Source: Enterococcus aquimarinus (GTDB taxonomy: Bacteria > Bacillota > Bacilli > Lactobacillales > Enterococcaceae). From it: a stretch of 64,000 nt of DNA. The position numbers and the translations under genes are program-made. The DNA is taken from contig NZ_JXKD01000003.1 in the NCBI RefSeq assembly GCF_001885765.1, forward strand, positions 124,001-188,000, given 5' to 3'. The notes below the pieces were generated by a model that had not been told where the DNA came from, did not search any database, and was given only the letters and a program-made list of their open reading frames with translations. This document shows, one piece after another, positions 18,610 through 28,609 of this stretch (its first letter is position 1; every line of letters begins with the position of its first letter).

Positions 18610-19320
18610 ATGAAACCTAAAATTGGGATTGTGGCCAATGAGCGTTTTTTCTTAACAGATAAAATTGATTTTTGGATGTCTTATACAAGTAAAGGGTATA
18701 TTGAGGGAATCAAAGACGCAGGTGGTTTAGCCTTTATTATCCCGATTGATGATGCAAGCCACGCCAAAGAATACATTGATACTATTGATCGGCTGATTTT
18801 AGCAGGCGGCCAAGATGTCGCGCCCCACTTCTATCAGCAAGAAGCGACGCCCTTAATAGGAGAAACCAATGAAGCCCGTGATCGCTTTGAAATCGCCTTA
18901 ATTCACGAAGCAATGAAACAAAGAAAGCCCATCTTAGGAATTTGCCGGGGCATGCAGCTAATTAATATCGCTTGCGGCGGGACCGTCTATCAAGATTTAT
19001 CGTTGCTTCAGACAGACACGCTTACTCATGTCCAAGAACAATCCATGGCACAACCAAGTCATTCGATTTACGTGGAAAACAAGAGTTGGCTTGCGACGTT
19101 CTTACCCGCAAACTACGAAGTGAACTCTGCCCATCATCAAGCAATCGACCAATTGGCGCCAGGCTTTAAAATCAGCGCTCGCGCAACAGATGGGGTAATT
19201 GAAGGGATTGAAGCAATCGATGCTAACCAAGAAATCTATGGTATTCAGTGGCATCCTGAGCTGACACGTGAAAAAATCACCGAAGAACAAGCCATTTTCA
19301 ATCGTTTCATACAAGGATAA
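18610..19320 (+). CDS. Class I glutamine amidotransferase-like hydrolase (peptidase C26, PuuD-like)
   Basis: A 236-residue enzyme with the C26 triad: nucleophile Cys112 in LGICRGMQL and the His-Glu pair in IQWHPEL near the C-terminus. PuuD homologues hydrolyse gamma-glutamyl-gamma-aminobutyrate in putrescine breakdown; other members act on folyl-polyglutamate or related amides. No putrescine genes are adjacent, so the substrate is open. The ATG at 18610 follows GAGGAGG; a TTG just before it is rejected. The leader contains the hairpin at 18558. Confidence 0.82.
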   Translation: MKPKIGIVANERFFLTDKIDFWMSYTSKGYIEGIKDAGGLAFIIPIDDASHAKEYIDTIDRLILAGGQDVAPHFYQQEATPLIGETNEARDRFEIALIHEAMKQRKPILGICRGMQLINIACGGTVYQDLSLLQTDTLTHVQEQSMAQPSHSIYVENKSWLATFLPANYEVNSAHHQAIDQLAPGFKISARATDGVIEGIEAIDANQEIYGIQWHPELTREKITEEQAIFNRFIQG

Positions 19321-19415
19321 AGAAATAAAAGATGCAAAAAAAGACATTTTTTTCTAATAAAATGGCGTGAAGTTTCCAAAAACGCAGAATTCGATCATCA
19401 CTCATTCGTATAGCT

Positions 19416-19452
19416 AAGGGGCTGTGACAAACGTCACAGCCCCTTACTTTTA
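19416..19452 (+). terminator. Terminator behind the C26 hydrolase
   Basis: AAGGGGCTGTGAC pairs perfectly with GTCACAGCCCCTT around AAAC, followed by a T-rich stretch. The convergent hydrolase gene ends just beyond it. Confidence 0.7.
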
Positions 19453-20484
19453 TTAATCCCCTTCAAAAAAGGCGAGAATTCGTTGATAAATCAGTTCATT
19501 CTCAATTTCATTTAGAACTTCATGTTTCATATTTGGAAATTCAATCATTTCAATTTGACGGTACCCAATCGCTGCGAGCGTTTGTTTGGTATCCAACAGT
19601 CCTTTAACGCCCCCGGTAATCTTCACGTCATCGGCGCCACTCAAACTCAAAATGGGTAAATCAGGATTTTGACAAGTATATTTCTCGATTTGTTTTAAGC
19701 CATAATCGGCAGTCCAGATAGTCGTTACGCCAATATTGTCATAGCCGGCAATGATTTTAGGATCTTGATTCACTTTGGCAATTTGTTCTAAATCATTCGT
19801 TAACCAACTCTTATCTGTTTCACCATAGCCGGATAATTTTTTTAATATCCAAGAATGTTGTTCTTCCCCAACAAATCGATTCGCAAAATCGGCTAATTTT
19901 AGACCAACTGGCGCTAATTTTTGGTAACAAACTGTCCCTGTTAATAATAGCTTGTCGATGTCTTTATCATGTTCTTGTAAGTAATTCCGCGCTAGGATCG
20001 ACCCGAAAGAATGACCATATAAATACACAGGAAGATCCGAATATTGTTGTTTTGCAAAATGAGTAATCGCGACTTGATCGTCAATCATGCGCTCCACACT
20101 TGGCATATGTCCCCGTGGATTGCTTGAATTCGTTGATTCTCCGTGCCCTCGGTTATCGCTTGTCACCACGATATAGCCATTCTCGGCTAAATAATTCGCA
20201 AAATCTTGGTAACGATCTTTGTGTTCTAAAATCCCATGAATGATTTGAACAATCGCTTTTGGTACTTGACCTGTTTGTTGCGTTACCGTTAATGCTAGTG
20301 GTAGTCCATCATCCGCCATTAAAAACACTTCTTTTTGTATGACACGAGAGGGCGTATCTACTGTTTTTTTCTCTTCTTTTAGCATTTCTTTATCTGGTTC
20401 ATTACGAAATAGAAAATAAGTCAATCCAACACTTACACCAATGAAACTTGCAGGAATTAGCATTTTTTTCCATTTTTTATTCAT
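19453..20484 (-). CDS. Membrane-anchored alpha/beta hydrolase (lysophospholipase/monoacylglycerol lipase-like)
   Basis: A 343-residue serine hydrolase. A single hydrophobic helix near the N-terminus (MLIPASFIGVSVGLTYFLF) follows a Lys-rich start and probably anchors the protein with the catalytic domain outside. The domain has the IIHGILEH oxyanion segment, nucleophile in GHSFGS, an Asp in GADDVKITGG and a His in NMKHEVLNE. That arrangement resembles the PldB-like family of lysophospholipases and monoacylglycerol lipases. The ATG at 20484 follows GGAGG and overlaps the ABC permease gene by eight bases, so it is coupled with the transporter. Confidence 0.8.
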   Translation of the reverse strand: MNKKWKKMLIPASFIGVSVGLTYFLFRNEPDKEMLKEEKKTVDTPSRVIQKEVFLMADDGLPLALTVTQQTGQVPKAIVQIIHGILEHKDRYQDFANYLAENGYIVVTSDNRGHGESTNSSNPRGHMPSVERMIDDQVAITHFAKQQYSDLPVYLYGHSFGSILARNYLQEHDKDIDKLLLTGTVCYQKLAPVGLKLADFANRFVGEEQHSWILKKLSGYGETDKSWLTNDLEQIAKVNQDPKIIAGYDNIGVTTIWTADYGLKQIEKYTCQNPDLPILSLSGADDVKITGGVKGLLDTKQTLAAIGYRQIEMIEFPNMKHEVLNEIENELIYQRILAFFEGD

Positions 20485-21754
20485 GATCTTGAACGCCTCC
20501 ACTTTTATTTTTCGTCATTAAACTGACTGATTGTTTCAGTGCAGCAAAAATGCCATTATCGTTATAGACGAGCACGTTGGCTTTATACATTCTTTCAGAA
20601 AAAATAATTAAACCAACGATGCTTAAGACTAAAATCATTAAAGATAACAAGACTTCACCCGTGGAAACAAAGTTGTTTGCTAAGCGAATTGGCATCGTAT
20701 AAGAAGAAAAGAAGGGAATAAACGATGTGACACGAATCACCAGATGATCAGGATTAGCCATTCCTAAACTCAACCCAATCATATAACCCGCTAAGGATAA
20801 ATAGGTGACGGGTAAAATCGCTTTACTGACATCTTCGACTTTACTCACTAATGACCCACAAAGTGCCGCCAGTACTGCATATATCAAAATGCCTAATATC
20901 AAATAAAGCAGTGTGTAAGCTAGAAACTCTCCTAAAATATCGCGAATCGAAAATTCTGCTAAAAAAACTTGGACCGTCGAATTATTTTTTAACCAATAAA
21001 AACCGAGACCAATACTTACGGCATACACCACGATTTGCGTCAACGCAACCAGTAAAATTCCAGCTAATTTCCCATAAAAGTGACTCCGTGCTGAGACACT
21101 TGATAAAATGACTTCCATGATGCGCGTTCCTTTTTCAGAAGCAATCTCTTGGGCAATGATACTTGCATACGTGACAATAAAAATAAAAAGTAAGATAGTT
21201 GTGGCCATTCCGACAACTAAACGAATACTGGTAAAATCTTCTTCGGTATTCATTTCGCCATTTTCATTAAATGTAATTTTTTGTACAGAAAATGGGACCG
21301 AAGCATTTAAAGAAGCGACTTCTTCTTCAGACAATCCTAGAGCTTTTGCTCGCAACGAAGATTGTAATTGGTTGAGTTGCTGATTTAACGCCATTGTGAC
21401 TTGTGGCATGGTATTTGAACTATAAAATTCGCCATTGATTTGATCTTTTTCCACCGATAGCAAAAGCAATCCATCAATTTCTTCTTCTTTTAATTGTTCT
21501 TCCCCTTGTTCTTTGGAATTTAAAACGGTCATGGAATCGAGAACGGTTTGAACTTCTACTGTATTTAAAAGATCCGAATCTCCTTGAACGACGACTCCGA
21601 TCGTATCTCCTTCTTCGGTGGCATTGTCGGTGACTTGGTTGATGATGTATAGTCCCGCTGCAGCGATAAAAGGCACTAGCAACATGATAATAAATGAAAT
21701 CGAACGGACATTTTTACGATACACATCTTTTGTAATAACCCAAAATTTAGACAT
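20477..21754 (-). CDS. ABC-2 type transporter permease (NatB-like)
   Basis: A 425-residue permease of the ABC-2 exporter family. One membrane helix near the N-terminus, a long extracytoplasmic domain (about residues 45-170), then about five helices toward the C-terminus, the NatB layout. In B. subtilis NatAB exports sodium, while many related pairs export drugs or peptides, so the substrate is unknown. It overlaps the ATPase gene by eight bases upstream and the hydrolase gene by eight bases downstream, making a tight three-gene operon. Confidence 0.85.
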   Translation of the reverse strand: MSKFWVITKDVYRKNVRSISFIIMLLVPFIAAAGLYIINQVTDNATEEGDTIGVVVQGDSDLLNTVEVQTVLDSMTVLNSKEQGEEQLKEEEIDGLLLLSVEKDQINGEFYSSNTMPQVTMALNQQLNQLQSSLRAKALGLSEEEVASLNASVPFSVQKITFNENGEMNTEEDFTSIRLVVGMATTILLFIFIVTYASIIAQEIASEKGTRIMEVILSSVSARSHFYGKLAGILLVALTQIVVYAVSIGLGFYWLKNNSTVQVFLAEFSIRDILGEFLAYTLLYLILGILIYAVLAALCGSLVSKVEDVSKAILPVTYLSLAGYMIGLSLGMANPDHLVIRVTSFIPFFSSYTMPIRLANNFVSTGEVLLSLMILVLSIVGLIIFSERMYKANVLVYNDNGIFAALKQSVSLMTKNKSGGVQDHE

Positions 21755-22646
21755 TCGCTTCCCCTACTTTCTGTTTAAAAATTTCTTCTAAAGTGGGTGG
21801 TTGTTGATTAAACATCGGAATATAACCATCGGCTGTCGCTAGTCGAAAAATTTCTTTTCCGACTTCGGGATTTGATAACGTGATTTCTAACGTCTGATCT
21901 TCTCGCTCGCGCACGTCAGTCACACCGTCTAACAAGGCAATCTCATCTCGCGTGAGGGGGGATTCCAAAAAGACTTTCGTTCGACCAAATGATTCACGAA
22001 TTTCATGAACCACACCATTTAAGACGGACTTCCCGTTATTTAACATCACTAAATGATCACAAATTTTCTCAACATGTTCCATATTATGACTTGAAAAAAT
22101 GACGCAGGACCCTTGTTTTTTTAAAGAAAGAATTCCTTCTTTTAACAACTCCGCATTCACCGGATCAAGGCCACTAAAGGGTTCATCTAAAATGATTAAT
22201 TGAGGCTCATGGATTAAGGTCGCAATTAATTGGACTTTTTGTTGGTTTCCTTTTGAGAGCGTCTTAACTTTATCTGTTTTTTTACCTTTTACTTGAAAGC
22301 GAGAAAGCCATTCATCGATTTTAGGTTCAATTTCTTTTTTCGTTTTGCCCCGTAATTGCGCAAAATAAATCAATTGATCCTGAATTGAAACTTTCGGATA
22401 GAGCCCACGTTCTTCTGGCAAATAACCGATAATATCATAATCATTTTTTCCGATTTTTTTCCCATTCCAAAGTATCTCACCTTGATTGGCGGTTAAAAAA
22501 TCTAAAATTAAGCGAAAAGTCGTTGTTTTCCCGGCGCCATTTTGACCAATAAGTCCCATAATACTCCCTGGTTCAATTTTAAAGGACAGATGATCGACGG
22601 CGTAATAGTCTCCAAACGTTTTCGTTAAATTTCTCACTTCTAACAT
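21747..22646 (-). CDS. ABC transporter ATP-binding protein (NatA-like)
   Basis: A 299-residue ATPase. Walker A is GQNGAGKTT, the signature is LSKGNQQ (a form common in ABC-2 exporters), and Walker B plus D-loop is LIILDEPFSGLDP. The C-terminal 80 residues form the extra domain seen in NatA-like subunits. It pairs with the overlapping permease. TGGAGGAG precedes the ATG. It is the first gene of the operon with the permease and the membrane-anchored hydrolase. Confidence 0.9.
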   Translation of the reverse strand: MLEVRNLTKTFGDYYAVDHLSFKIEPGSIMGLIGQNGAGKTTTFRLILDFLTANQGEILWNGKKIGKNDYDIIGYLPEERGLYPKVSIQDQLIYFAQLRGKTKKEIEPKIDEWLSRFQVKGKKTDKVKTLSKGNQQKVQLIATLIHEPQLIILDEPFSGLDPVNAELLKEGILSLKKQGSCVIFSSHNMEHVEKICDHLVMLNNGKSVLNGVVHEIRESFGRTKVFLESPLTRDEIALLDGVTDVREREDQTLEITLSNPEVGKEIFRLATADGYIPMFNQQPPTLEEIFKQKVGEANV

Positions 22647-22698
22647 TTTTTCTCCTCCATTCTAACCCGCTGAATTTGTACCAATTAAGCATAACATA

Positions 22699-24519
22699 TT
22701 ATTTTTTTCTTGTACTCATGCTTTCGTCGGATTTTGACGTTTCCTCACGACGAACAGCCTGATAGACATTCATCGCTACTTGTTGCGGCAACCCAATTGC
22801 AACTAACGCTTCAATATCAGCGGCTTGAATGTTTTTCATCGATTTAAACGCCTTTAATAACATTTTTTTGCGTTTAGGTCCTAATCCTTCAATATCGTCT
22901 AACTTCGACGCAAAGCTATTTTTACTTCGAAGTTGACGATGAAATGTAATCGCAAAACGATGCACTTCATCTTGGATTCGTTGTAACAAGAAAAATTCGG
23001 AGGAGTTACGCGTGAGTGGTATCGGATCCAACGCTTCCCCGTAAAGTAGTTCACTCGTCTTATGTTTCTCGTTTTTAGCTAAGCCCGCAACAGGCAGGTC
23101 AATTCCCAGCTGATTTTCTAGAACGTCTTTCGCGATATCCACTTGTCCTTTACCACCATCAATTATAATTAAATCCGGCAACGGTAAGCCTTCTTTTAAA
23201 ACTCTGGAATAGCGACGATAGATGACCTCGCGCATCGAAGCATAGTCATCTGGACCGGTGACCGTTTTAATTTTATATTTACGATACTCTTTACGAGCAG
23301 GTTTCCCATCGATAAAGACAACCATCGCCGAAACAGGGTCCGTCCCCATAATATTTGAGTTATCAAAAGCTTCAATTCGAATCGGCATCGGAATGTTCAA
23401 GGCGTTGCCAAGTTTTTCAAGCGCGCCAATGGTTCGCTCTTCTTGTCGATCCATTAAATCAAATTTTTCTGCGAGTGCCATTTCCGCATTTTTATTGGCC
23501 AAAGCCACTAACTTTTTCTTTTCGCCACGTTGCGGTCGAAGGACTTTCGTTGCAACAATGGCCTCGACGCTCAATTGGTCAATATCCATGGGTATCAAAA
23601 CTTCTTTTGGTGTCATATGTTCGGCTTTTTGATAGAACTGCCCAATAAAAGTTAAAAAATCCTCTTGCGCCTCATTATAAAAAGGGAAAATGGAGACATC
23701 CCGTTCAATTAATTTACCTTGTCGGATGAAAAAAACTTGTACACACATCCAACCTTTATCCACGTGATACCCAAAAACATCGCGATCGAGTAAATCACTA
23801 TTGGTCATTTTTTGTTTCACCATGACTGTTTCAATCGCTCGAATTTGATCCCGGTATTCCGCCGCTTGTTCAAAGGCCATTTCTTCGGCGGCTCGGTGCA
23901 TCTTAGTCGTTAAGGTTTCTTCAATTTGAGTGTAATTTCCGTTAAAAAACTGCTTAATGTCTTCCGTGATCCCTTTATAGACCGCTGGATCAACATCAAA
24001 ATAATACGGACATAGACACTGCCCCATATGATAATACAAACATGGTCGTTTCGTGTTCCCAGGGCCGCATTTTACGAGTGGAAACAGCCGATCGAGTAAT
24101 TTCTTAATCTCATTAGCTGCCCGTACATCAGGATATGGACCGAAATAGAGCGCTTTATCCTTTAAGACTTTACGAGTGATAAGTAAACGGGGATATTTCT
24201 CATTCGTTACTTTAATAAAAGGATAGGTTTTATCATCTTTTAACATAATATTGTATTTCGGATCATTTTTCTTAATTAAATTGATTTCAAGCAATAACGC
24301 TTCGACGTTTGATTCTGTCACAATATACTCAAAATCAACAATCTCACTCACTAAACGAGTTGTTTTGGTATCGTGACTTCCAGTGAAATAGGAGCGTACG
24401 CGATTTTTTAAGACTTTGGCCTTTCCGACATAAATAATCGTCCCATTTTTGTCCTTCATCAAGTAACAACCAGGTTGGTCGGGTAATAAAGCCAGTTTAT
24501 GTTGAATTTGTTCATTCAT
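22699..24519 (-). CDS. uvrC: Excinuclease ABC subunit C
   Basis: A 606-residue nuclease of nucleotide excision repair that cuts both sides of a lesion after UvrAB loading. Domains in order: GIY-YIG nuclease (PGCYLM...IIYVGKAK, about 15-95), a Cys cluster near 150-175, the UVR motif binding UvrB (about 200-235), the RNase H-like 5' nuclease domain ([10 protein letters not shown] region), and a helix-hairpin-helix tail near the C-terminus. I prefer the second ATG at 24519, which has AGAAGG at proper distance; the first ATG (24528) adjoins that site directly. Confidence 0.96.
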   Translation of the reverse strand: MNEQIQHKLALLPDQPGCYLMKDKNGTIIYVGKAKVLKNRVRSYFTGSHDTKTTRLVSEIVDFEYIVTESNVEALLLEINLIKKNDPKYNIMLKDDKTYPFIKVTNEKYPRLLITRKVLKDKALYFGPYPDVRAANEIKKLLDRLFPLVKCGPGNTKRPCLYYHMGQCLCPYYFDVDPAVYKGITEDIKQFFNGNYTQIEETLTTKMHRAAEEMAFEQAAEYRDQIRAIETVMVKQKMTNSDLLDRDVFGYHVDKGWMCVQVFFIRQGKLIERDVSIFPFYNEAQEDFLTFIGQFYQKAEHMTPKEVLIPMDIDQLSVEAIVATKVLRPQRGEKKKLVALANKNAEMALAEKFDLMDRQEERTIGALEKLGNALNIPMPIRIEAFDNSNIMGTDPVSAMVVFIDGKPARKEYRKYKIKTVTGPDDYASMREVIYRRYSRVLKEGLPLPDLIIIDGGKGQVDIAKDVLENQLGIDLPVAGLAKNEKHKTSELLYGEALDPIPLTRNSSEFFLLQRIQDEVHRFAITFHRQLRSKNSFASKLDDIEGLGPKRKKMLLKAFKSMKNIQAADIEALVAIGLPQQVAMNVYQAVRREETSKSDESMSTRKK

Positions 24520-24580
24520 TGAATTCATCCTTCTCTAACATTTCTTCCTAATTAAGTATAACATGAAGCATCCTCAGACG

Positions 24581-24619
24581 AAAAAAAGAGCCTAAAATCA
24601 CAGGGATTTTAAGACTCTT
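24581..24619 (-). terminator. Terminator of trxA
   Basis: AAGAGTCTTAAAATC pairs with GATTTTAGGCTCTT with one interruption, and the minus-strand transcript continues into seven U. Confidence 0.75.
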
Positions 24620-24630
24620 ACACTGAACTT

Positions 24631-24945
24631 TTACAAGTAAGGGGCAATCATTGCTTCTAATTGCTCTTTATTTTGAACACCGATTGCTTTTTCAACGACT
24701 TCGCCGTCTTTTTTCAAAATTAATGTCGGAATACTCATCACACCAAATTCAGCTGGCGTTGCTGGGTTTGCATCCACATCCATTTTCGTGATTTTGAAGT
24801 CTTCTTCATCATATTTTTCACTTAATTGATCAAGAATAGGTGCTTGCATGCGGCAAGGACCACACCACGCTGCCCAAAAATCAATTAATACTAAGCCTTT
24901 ATCGGTTTCTTGTGCAAAGGTTGCATCTGTAATTTCTTTTGTCAT
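24631..24945 (-). CDS. trxA: Thioredoxin
   Basis: A 104-residue cytosolic thioredoxin with the classical active site WCGPC (Cys28 and Cys31) and the cis-Pro segment IPTL. It reduces protein disulfides, including, in many bacteria, ribonucleotide reductase, and is recharged by thioredoxin reductase (not in the window). GGAGG precedes the ATG and a terminator follows. A -10 with extended TGC (TATACT, about 24971-24976 on the minus strand) gives it a promoter of its own. Confidence 0.95.
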   Translation of the reverse strand: MTKEITDATFAQETDKGLVLIDFWAAWCGPCRMQAPILDQLSEKYDEEDFKITKMDVDANPATPAEFGVMSIPTLILKKDGEVVEKAIGVQNKEQLEAMIAPYL

Positions 24946-25018
24946 TTCATAACCTCCATTTTATGTTGAAAGTATAGCACCAAATTTCTTTTTTGCCTAC
25001 AATCATGCTTGCTTTTAT

Positions 25019-27385
25019 TTATTTAAACGTCACAATCGTCGCACCGTTGCCCCCTTGATTCGCCGGAGCAAATGCAAAACTCTTCACGTTGCGATGATTT
25101 TTTAAGTATTCGACAATTCCTTGGCGCAATACGCCTGTGCCTTTTCCATGGACAATCGTCACTTGTGGATAATTGGCTAACAGGGCACTATCGATATATT
25201 GATCAACCTCTGCTAAGGCCTCTTCATAACGTTTGCCTCTTAAATCTAGTTGCGCATCGACATGTGCTTCTTGACTGGAGCGAACGGTTGCAACGACTCT
25301 ATGACTTGTTTCTTTCGCCGGCGCAAGCGGTTCAATCTCTTCTTCTGAAATCGTCATTTTTAAAATACCAAGTTGCACTTGCCATTGATTATCTCCTACT
25401 TTTTTTAACAACTCGCCGCGTTGACCAAAGGATGTGACCATCACGTCATCGCCGACTTTTAGCTTTTTAGCTGCTTTCGCCTTTTGGAGCACTTTATTTT
25501 TTTGCAAATGATCTTCAGGATGACTTAAGTTCGCTAATTTTTGTTTGGCATCAATTAGCTGATGCTCTTTCACTTTCGACTGGCTTCCGAGTAATTGCAT
25601 ATGCCGAATATCCGCAATAATTTTTTCGGCTTCTTCTTTTGCGGCTTCAATCATCGCATTGGCCTCTTTTCGACCTTTGGCTAATTCTTTTTCCCGTTCT
25701 TCATAAAACTCACGGTGAGCGATTTTTAAATCAGCTTGGATTTTTTCGGCTTCTTCTAATGATTGACGCAGCTCTAAATACTCTGTTTCGGCCATCTTAC
25801 GACGATTCTCCAAATCAGCAATCATCTCATTTAAGTCTTGACTCTCACCGTCAATAATTTGTTTCGCCGATTCAATAATAAAAGGGCTCAAACCTAAGCG
25901 ACTCGAAATTTCAAACGCATTACTTCGACCGGGCACCCCAATTAATAAGCGATACGTTGGACTTAACGTGTCGACATCAAATTCCATCGAGGCATTAATG
26001 GTCCCGGGGCGATTGTACCCATAGACTTTTAATTCAGGATAATGTGTCGTCGCCATGACATACGTTGAGCGCGCACCCATTTCATCTAAAATCGCAATCG
26101 CTAATGCCGCCCCTTCTTGAGGATCAGTTCCTGCCCCTAACTCATCAAAAAGGACTAAACTATTCTCATCAGCTTTACTTAAAATATTCACAATATTTGT
26201 CATATGAGAAGAGAACGTCGATAAATTTTGTTCAATCGATTGTTCATCCCCAATATCCGCAAACACTTCCTTGAAAATCCCCATTTGACTCTCTTGGGCG
26301 ACTGGTAACGGCAATCCTGATTGCCCCATTAGCTGCAACAAGCCTAATGTCTTTAACGTAATGGTTTTCCCCCCAGTATTTGGTCCGGTAATCACGATCG
26401 CTTGGTAGTCTTTGCCGATGACAATGTCGTTGGCAACTACTTTTTCCATTGCAATCAGGGGATGACGTGCTTGTTTAAAGACCACGTAGTTTTGAGCGTT
26501 AATTGCTGGAACAATACCCTTAATCGCTTTGGCAAATCGGGCTTTCGCATTCATGAAATCAAATTTCCCGATAACAAACGCATTGTGAATAATTTCTTTG
26601 CGTGCCGGCACAAGGGCAGCTGAAAGTTCGGATAAAATTCGCGTAATTTCATTTTTTTCGGCAATTTGATGCTGTCTTAGACGATTATTTAATTCGACAA
26701 TTTGTTTTGGTTCAATAAATAATGTCTGTCCAGAAGCACTCTGATCATGGACGACCCCACCAAACATGCTGCGATACTCATGTTTAACAGGAATCACGTA
26801 ACGTTCATTCCGCATGGTGACAATTGCATCACTTAAATAGCGCGCCTGATTGCCTCGAATCAAACCATCTAATGTCTCACGGATACTCTGTTCGCTTCGA
26901 CGAATTTGACTACGAATTTGACGTAACGCATCTGACGCATCATCGGTCACTCGACCATCTTCATCAATCGCTATTTTTAACCGTCGTGTCAGTTCAGGTA
27001 AATGCGTTAATTGTTTGGCCCAATCATACAAACGAGCAAATTCAAGCTCCCCTTCGACCAAATCGTCAATAAAACGATTAACTTCACTCGTCGTCGTGAG
27101 TACGCGCGTTACTTGTGCAAGTTCATGACCGTTTAAATCCGCCCCAATTTCAATGCGTTTCATATGGGGACGAATGTTTTCAATTTTGGGAATTGGAATG
27201 CCTCCACGTAATCGCTGAACTTTTAAAGCATCAAGCGTCTCATCAAGCCACTGACGAATGACCGTTTCATCGGCAACGGGTTCTAACGCCGCTAACTCTT
27301 CTTGCCCTTGGGCTGTCACTAAATAAGGCATCATCATCTGTTTGACTTGTTCATATTCTAATGTATTTAAAATGCGTGAATTCAA
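25019..27385 (-). CDS. mutS2: Endonuclease MutS2
   Basis: A MutS-like ATPase of about 788 residues. It lacks the mismatch-reading N-terminal domain, has the MutS core and ATPase with Walker A GPNTGGKT and Walker B LVLFDELGAGTDP, a long coiled-coil (about residues 515-630), and a C-terminal Smr nuclease domain starting near LDLRGKRYEEA and including IVHGKGTGVL. MutS2 proteins restrain recombination, and in Bacillus also rescue collided ribosomes. No ATG lies at the start. The TTG at 27385 gives the family-like start MNSRILNTLEY with GGTGA at good spacing; a GTG at 27394 is the alternative. Confidence 0.95.
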   Translation of the reverse strand: MNSRILNTLEYEQVKQMMMPYLVTAQGQEELAALEPVADETVIRQWLDETLDALKVQRLRGGIPIPKIENIRPHMKRIEIGADLNGHELAQVTRVLTTTSEVNRFIDDLVEGELEFARLYDWAKQLTHLPELTRRLKIAIDEDGRVTDDASDALRQIRSQIRRSEQSIRETLDGLIRGNQARYLSDAIVTMRNERYVIPVKHEYRSMFGGVVHDQSASGQTLFIEPKQIVELNNRLRQHQIAEKNEITRILSELSAALVPARKEIIHNAFVIGKFDFMNAKARFAKAIKGIVPAINAQNYVVFKQARHPLIAMEKVVANDIVIGKDYQAIVITGPNTGGKTITLKTLGLLQLMGQSGLPLPVAQESQMGIFKEVFADIGDEQSIEQNLSTFSSHMTNIVNILSKADENSLVLFDELGAGTDPQEGAALAIAILDEMGARSTYVMATTHYPELKVYGYNRPGTINASMEFDVDTLSPTYRLLIGVPGRSNAFEISSRLGLSPFIIESAKQIIDGESQDLNEMIADLENRRKMAETEYLELRQSLEEAEKIQADLKIAHREFYEEREKELAKGRKEANAMIEAAKEEAEKIIADIRHMQLLGSQSKVKEHQLIDAKQKLANLSHPEDHLQKNKVLQKAKAAKKLKVGDDVMVTSFGQRGELLKKVGDNQWQVQLGILKMTISEEEIEPLAPAKETSHRVVATVRSSQEAHVDAQLDLRGKRYEEALAEVDQYIDSALLANYPQVTIVHGKGTGVLRQGIVEYLKNHRNVKSFAFAPANQGGNGATIVTFK

Positions 27386-27412
27386 CTCACTCACCTATCT
27401 CTCTTTAAAATA

Positions 27413-27453
27413 AAAGAAGTAGCTACCGCTTAACGAAAACGACCTACTTCTTT
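27413..27453 (-). terminator. Terminator-like hairpin between cvpA and mutS2
   Basis: AAAGAAGTAG pairs perfectly with CTACTTCTTT across a 21-base loop, and the minus-strand transcript continues TTATTTT. The long loop makes it weak, so read-through into mutS2 is likely. Confidence 0.5.
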
Positions 27454-27465
27454 CTTATTCTTTTC

Positions 27466-28011
27466 TTAAATCAAATCAATAATCCACATTTGATTAAAAT
27501 AATTGGCTAGTATCGGACTCTTCTCGACAATCCACCGTGGGACACTTCCCGCTTTAAACAAGCCTTGAATCGCATCAAGTGGAATCAGCGTTAACAACTT
27601 AAAAATCAAGAAAATCCAGACGTAAGCGATGATCACATTTAAAAAACCGGCAATCAATCCGTCAACTTGAGGAATAAAGCGTGTATAACGCAACCCGCTC
27701 GCAAAGATGCCCACGAATTTGGTTAGTAAATGTCCAATAAATAAAAAACCCATAAAAGCGACTGCCGCATAATAAGCTTTATCTAAATCAAACGATTGCT
27801 CTTGTGTGAACAACGCCATTTTCGTATCTGGTGAAACCGATAAATAAGGAAGGAGTAACGAAATTCTTTCGCCCCATGGTAAAAAGAGCTTTTGAGCGAC
27901 TAAAAAAGACAGAAAGAATCCTCCGGAATAAACAAGTTGCAAAGCCACTCCTCTGCGGCTACCGCCGTAAAATGCTGCTAACAAAATTAGTAAGACGACT
28001 AGTCCTATCAT
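27466..28011 (-). CDS. cvpA: CvpA family membrane protein
   Basis: A 181-residue integral membrane protein with four hydrophobic segments, of the CvpA family first described for colicin V production. Its position between zapA and mutS2 is the standard Firmicutes arrangement. The molecular function in Gram-positives is not settled. AAAGGAG precedes the ATG. zapA ends 18 bases upstream, so both are in one transcript. Confidence 0.85.
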   Translation of the reverse strand: MIGLVVLLILLAAFYGGSRRGVALQLVYSGGFFLSFLVAQKLFLPWGERISLLLPYLSVSPDTKMALFTQEQSFDLDKAYYAAVAFMGFLFIGHLLTKFVGIFASGLRYTRFIPQVDGLIAGFLNVIIAYVWIFLIFKLLTLIPLDAIQGLFKAGSVPRWIVEKSPILANYFNQMWIIDLI

Positions 28012-28029
28012 TGCTCAGCTCCTTTTCTG

Positions 28030-28470
28030 CTAACGTTTCGCTGTTTTATTTTGAATTGTACGTTTTCGTTCTTCATTCAATATTTGTTGTGCTTCCATAT
28101 GATTGCGAATTTCAACATCGCCACGACCAGTCCGTTCTAAGACTTCTTTGGCCTCAATTTCAATCGCTTCAATGCGCTTTAGACGATTTTCTAATTCGAT
28201 TGATTTTAGTGCCTGTTCTTTTAAGCCAATCATTTTTTCTCTGATCGTTAACAGCTCTTCTTGCTTTTTCAATTGATCGGAAATCGCGTTCACTGCAAGT
28301 AAGATTGCTGCTTCTTCTTGACTTGTTTGAGGCGCCATTTGTCGAATTTCTTGTAATTGTTCATTCACCAGTCTCGTTACCCGATCCATATGTTGGCTCG
28401 TTTCTTGCCCAATAATCGTATACGATTGATTCGCAATGACTGCTTTGTATCTTATTTTTGCTTTGGCCAT
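28030..28470 (-). CDS. zapA: Cell division protein ZapA
   Basis: A 146-residue protein whose first 85 residues match ZapA: KIRYKAVIANQSYTIIG, then a helix with SQHMDRVTRLVNEQL, then the start of a long coiled coil. ZapA cross-links FtsZ filaments and promotes Z-ring assembly. The tail is longer than in B. subtilis ZapA (85 residues) and stays helical, with Glu/Lys-rich heptads. The ATG at 28470 is preceded by GGAGG; the 12-codon upstream extension has no ribosome site. Confidence 0.85.
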   Translation of the reverse strand: MAKAKIRYKAVIANQSYTIIGQETSQHMDRVTRLVNEQLQEIRQMAPQTSQEEAAILLAVNAISDQLKKQEELLTIREKMIGLKEQALKSIELENRLKRIEAIEIEAKEVLERTGRGDVEIRNHMEAQQILNEERKRTIQNKTAKR

Positions 28471-28609
28471 CGAGCTTATCCTCCTAAAAAAACTACTCCT
28501 AAACATTATAAAAGAAATTTTCCTTTTTTGCTACGTGCTTTAGCTTTTTCTTTGATTATTCTTCATTTTTGTATGGTAAACTATAAAAAAATAAAGAAAG
28601 AGGTTGTCT

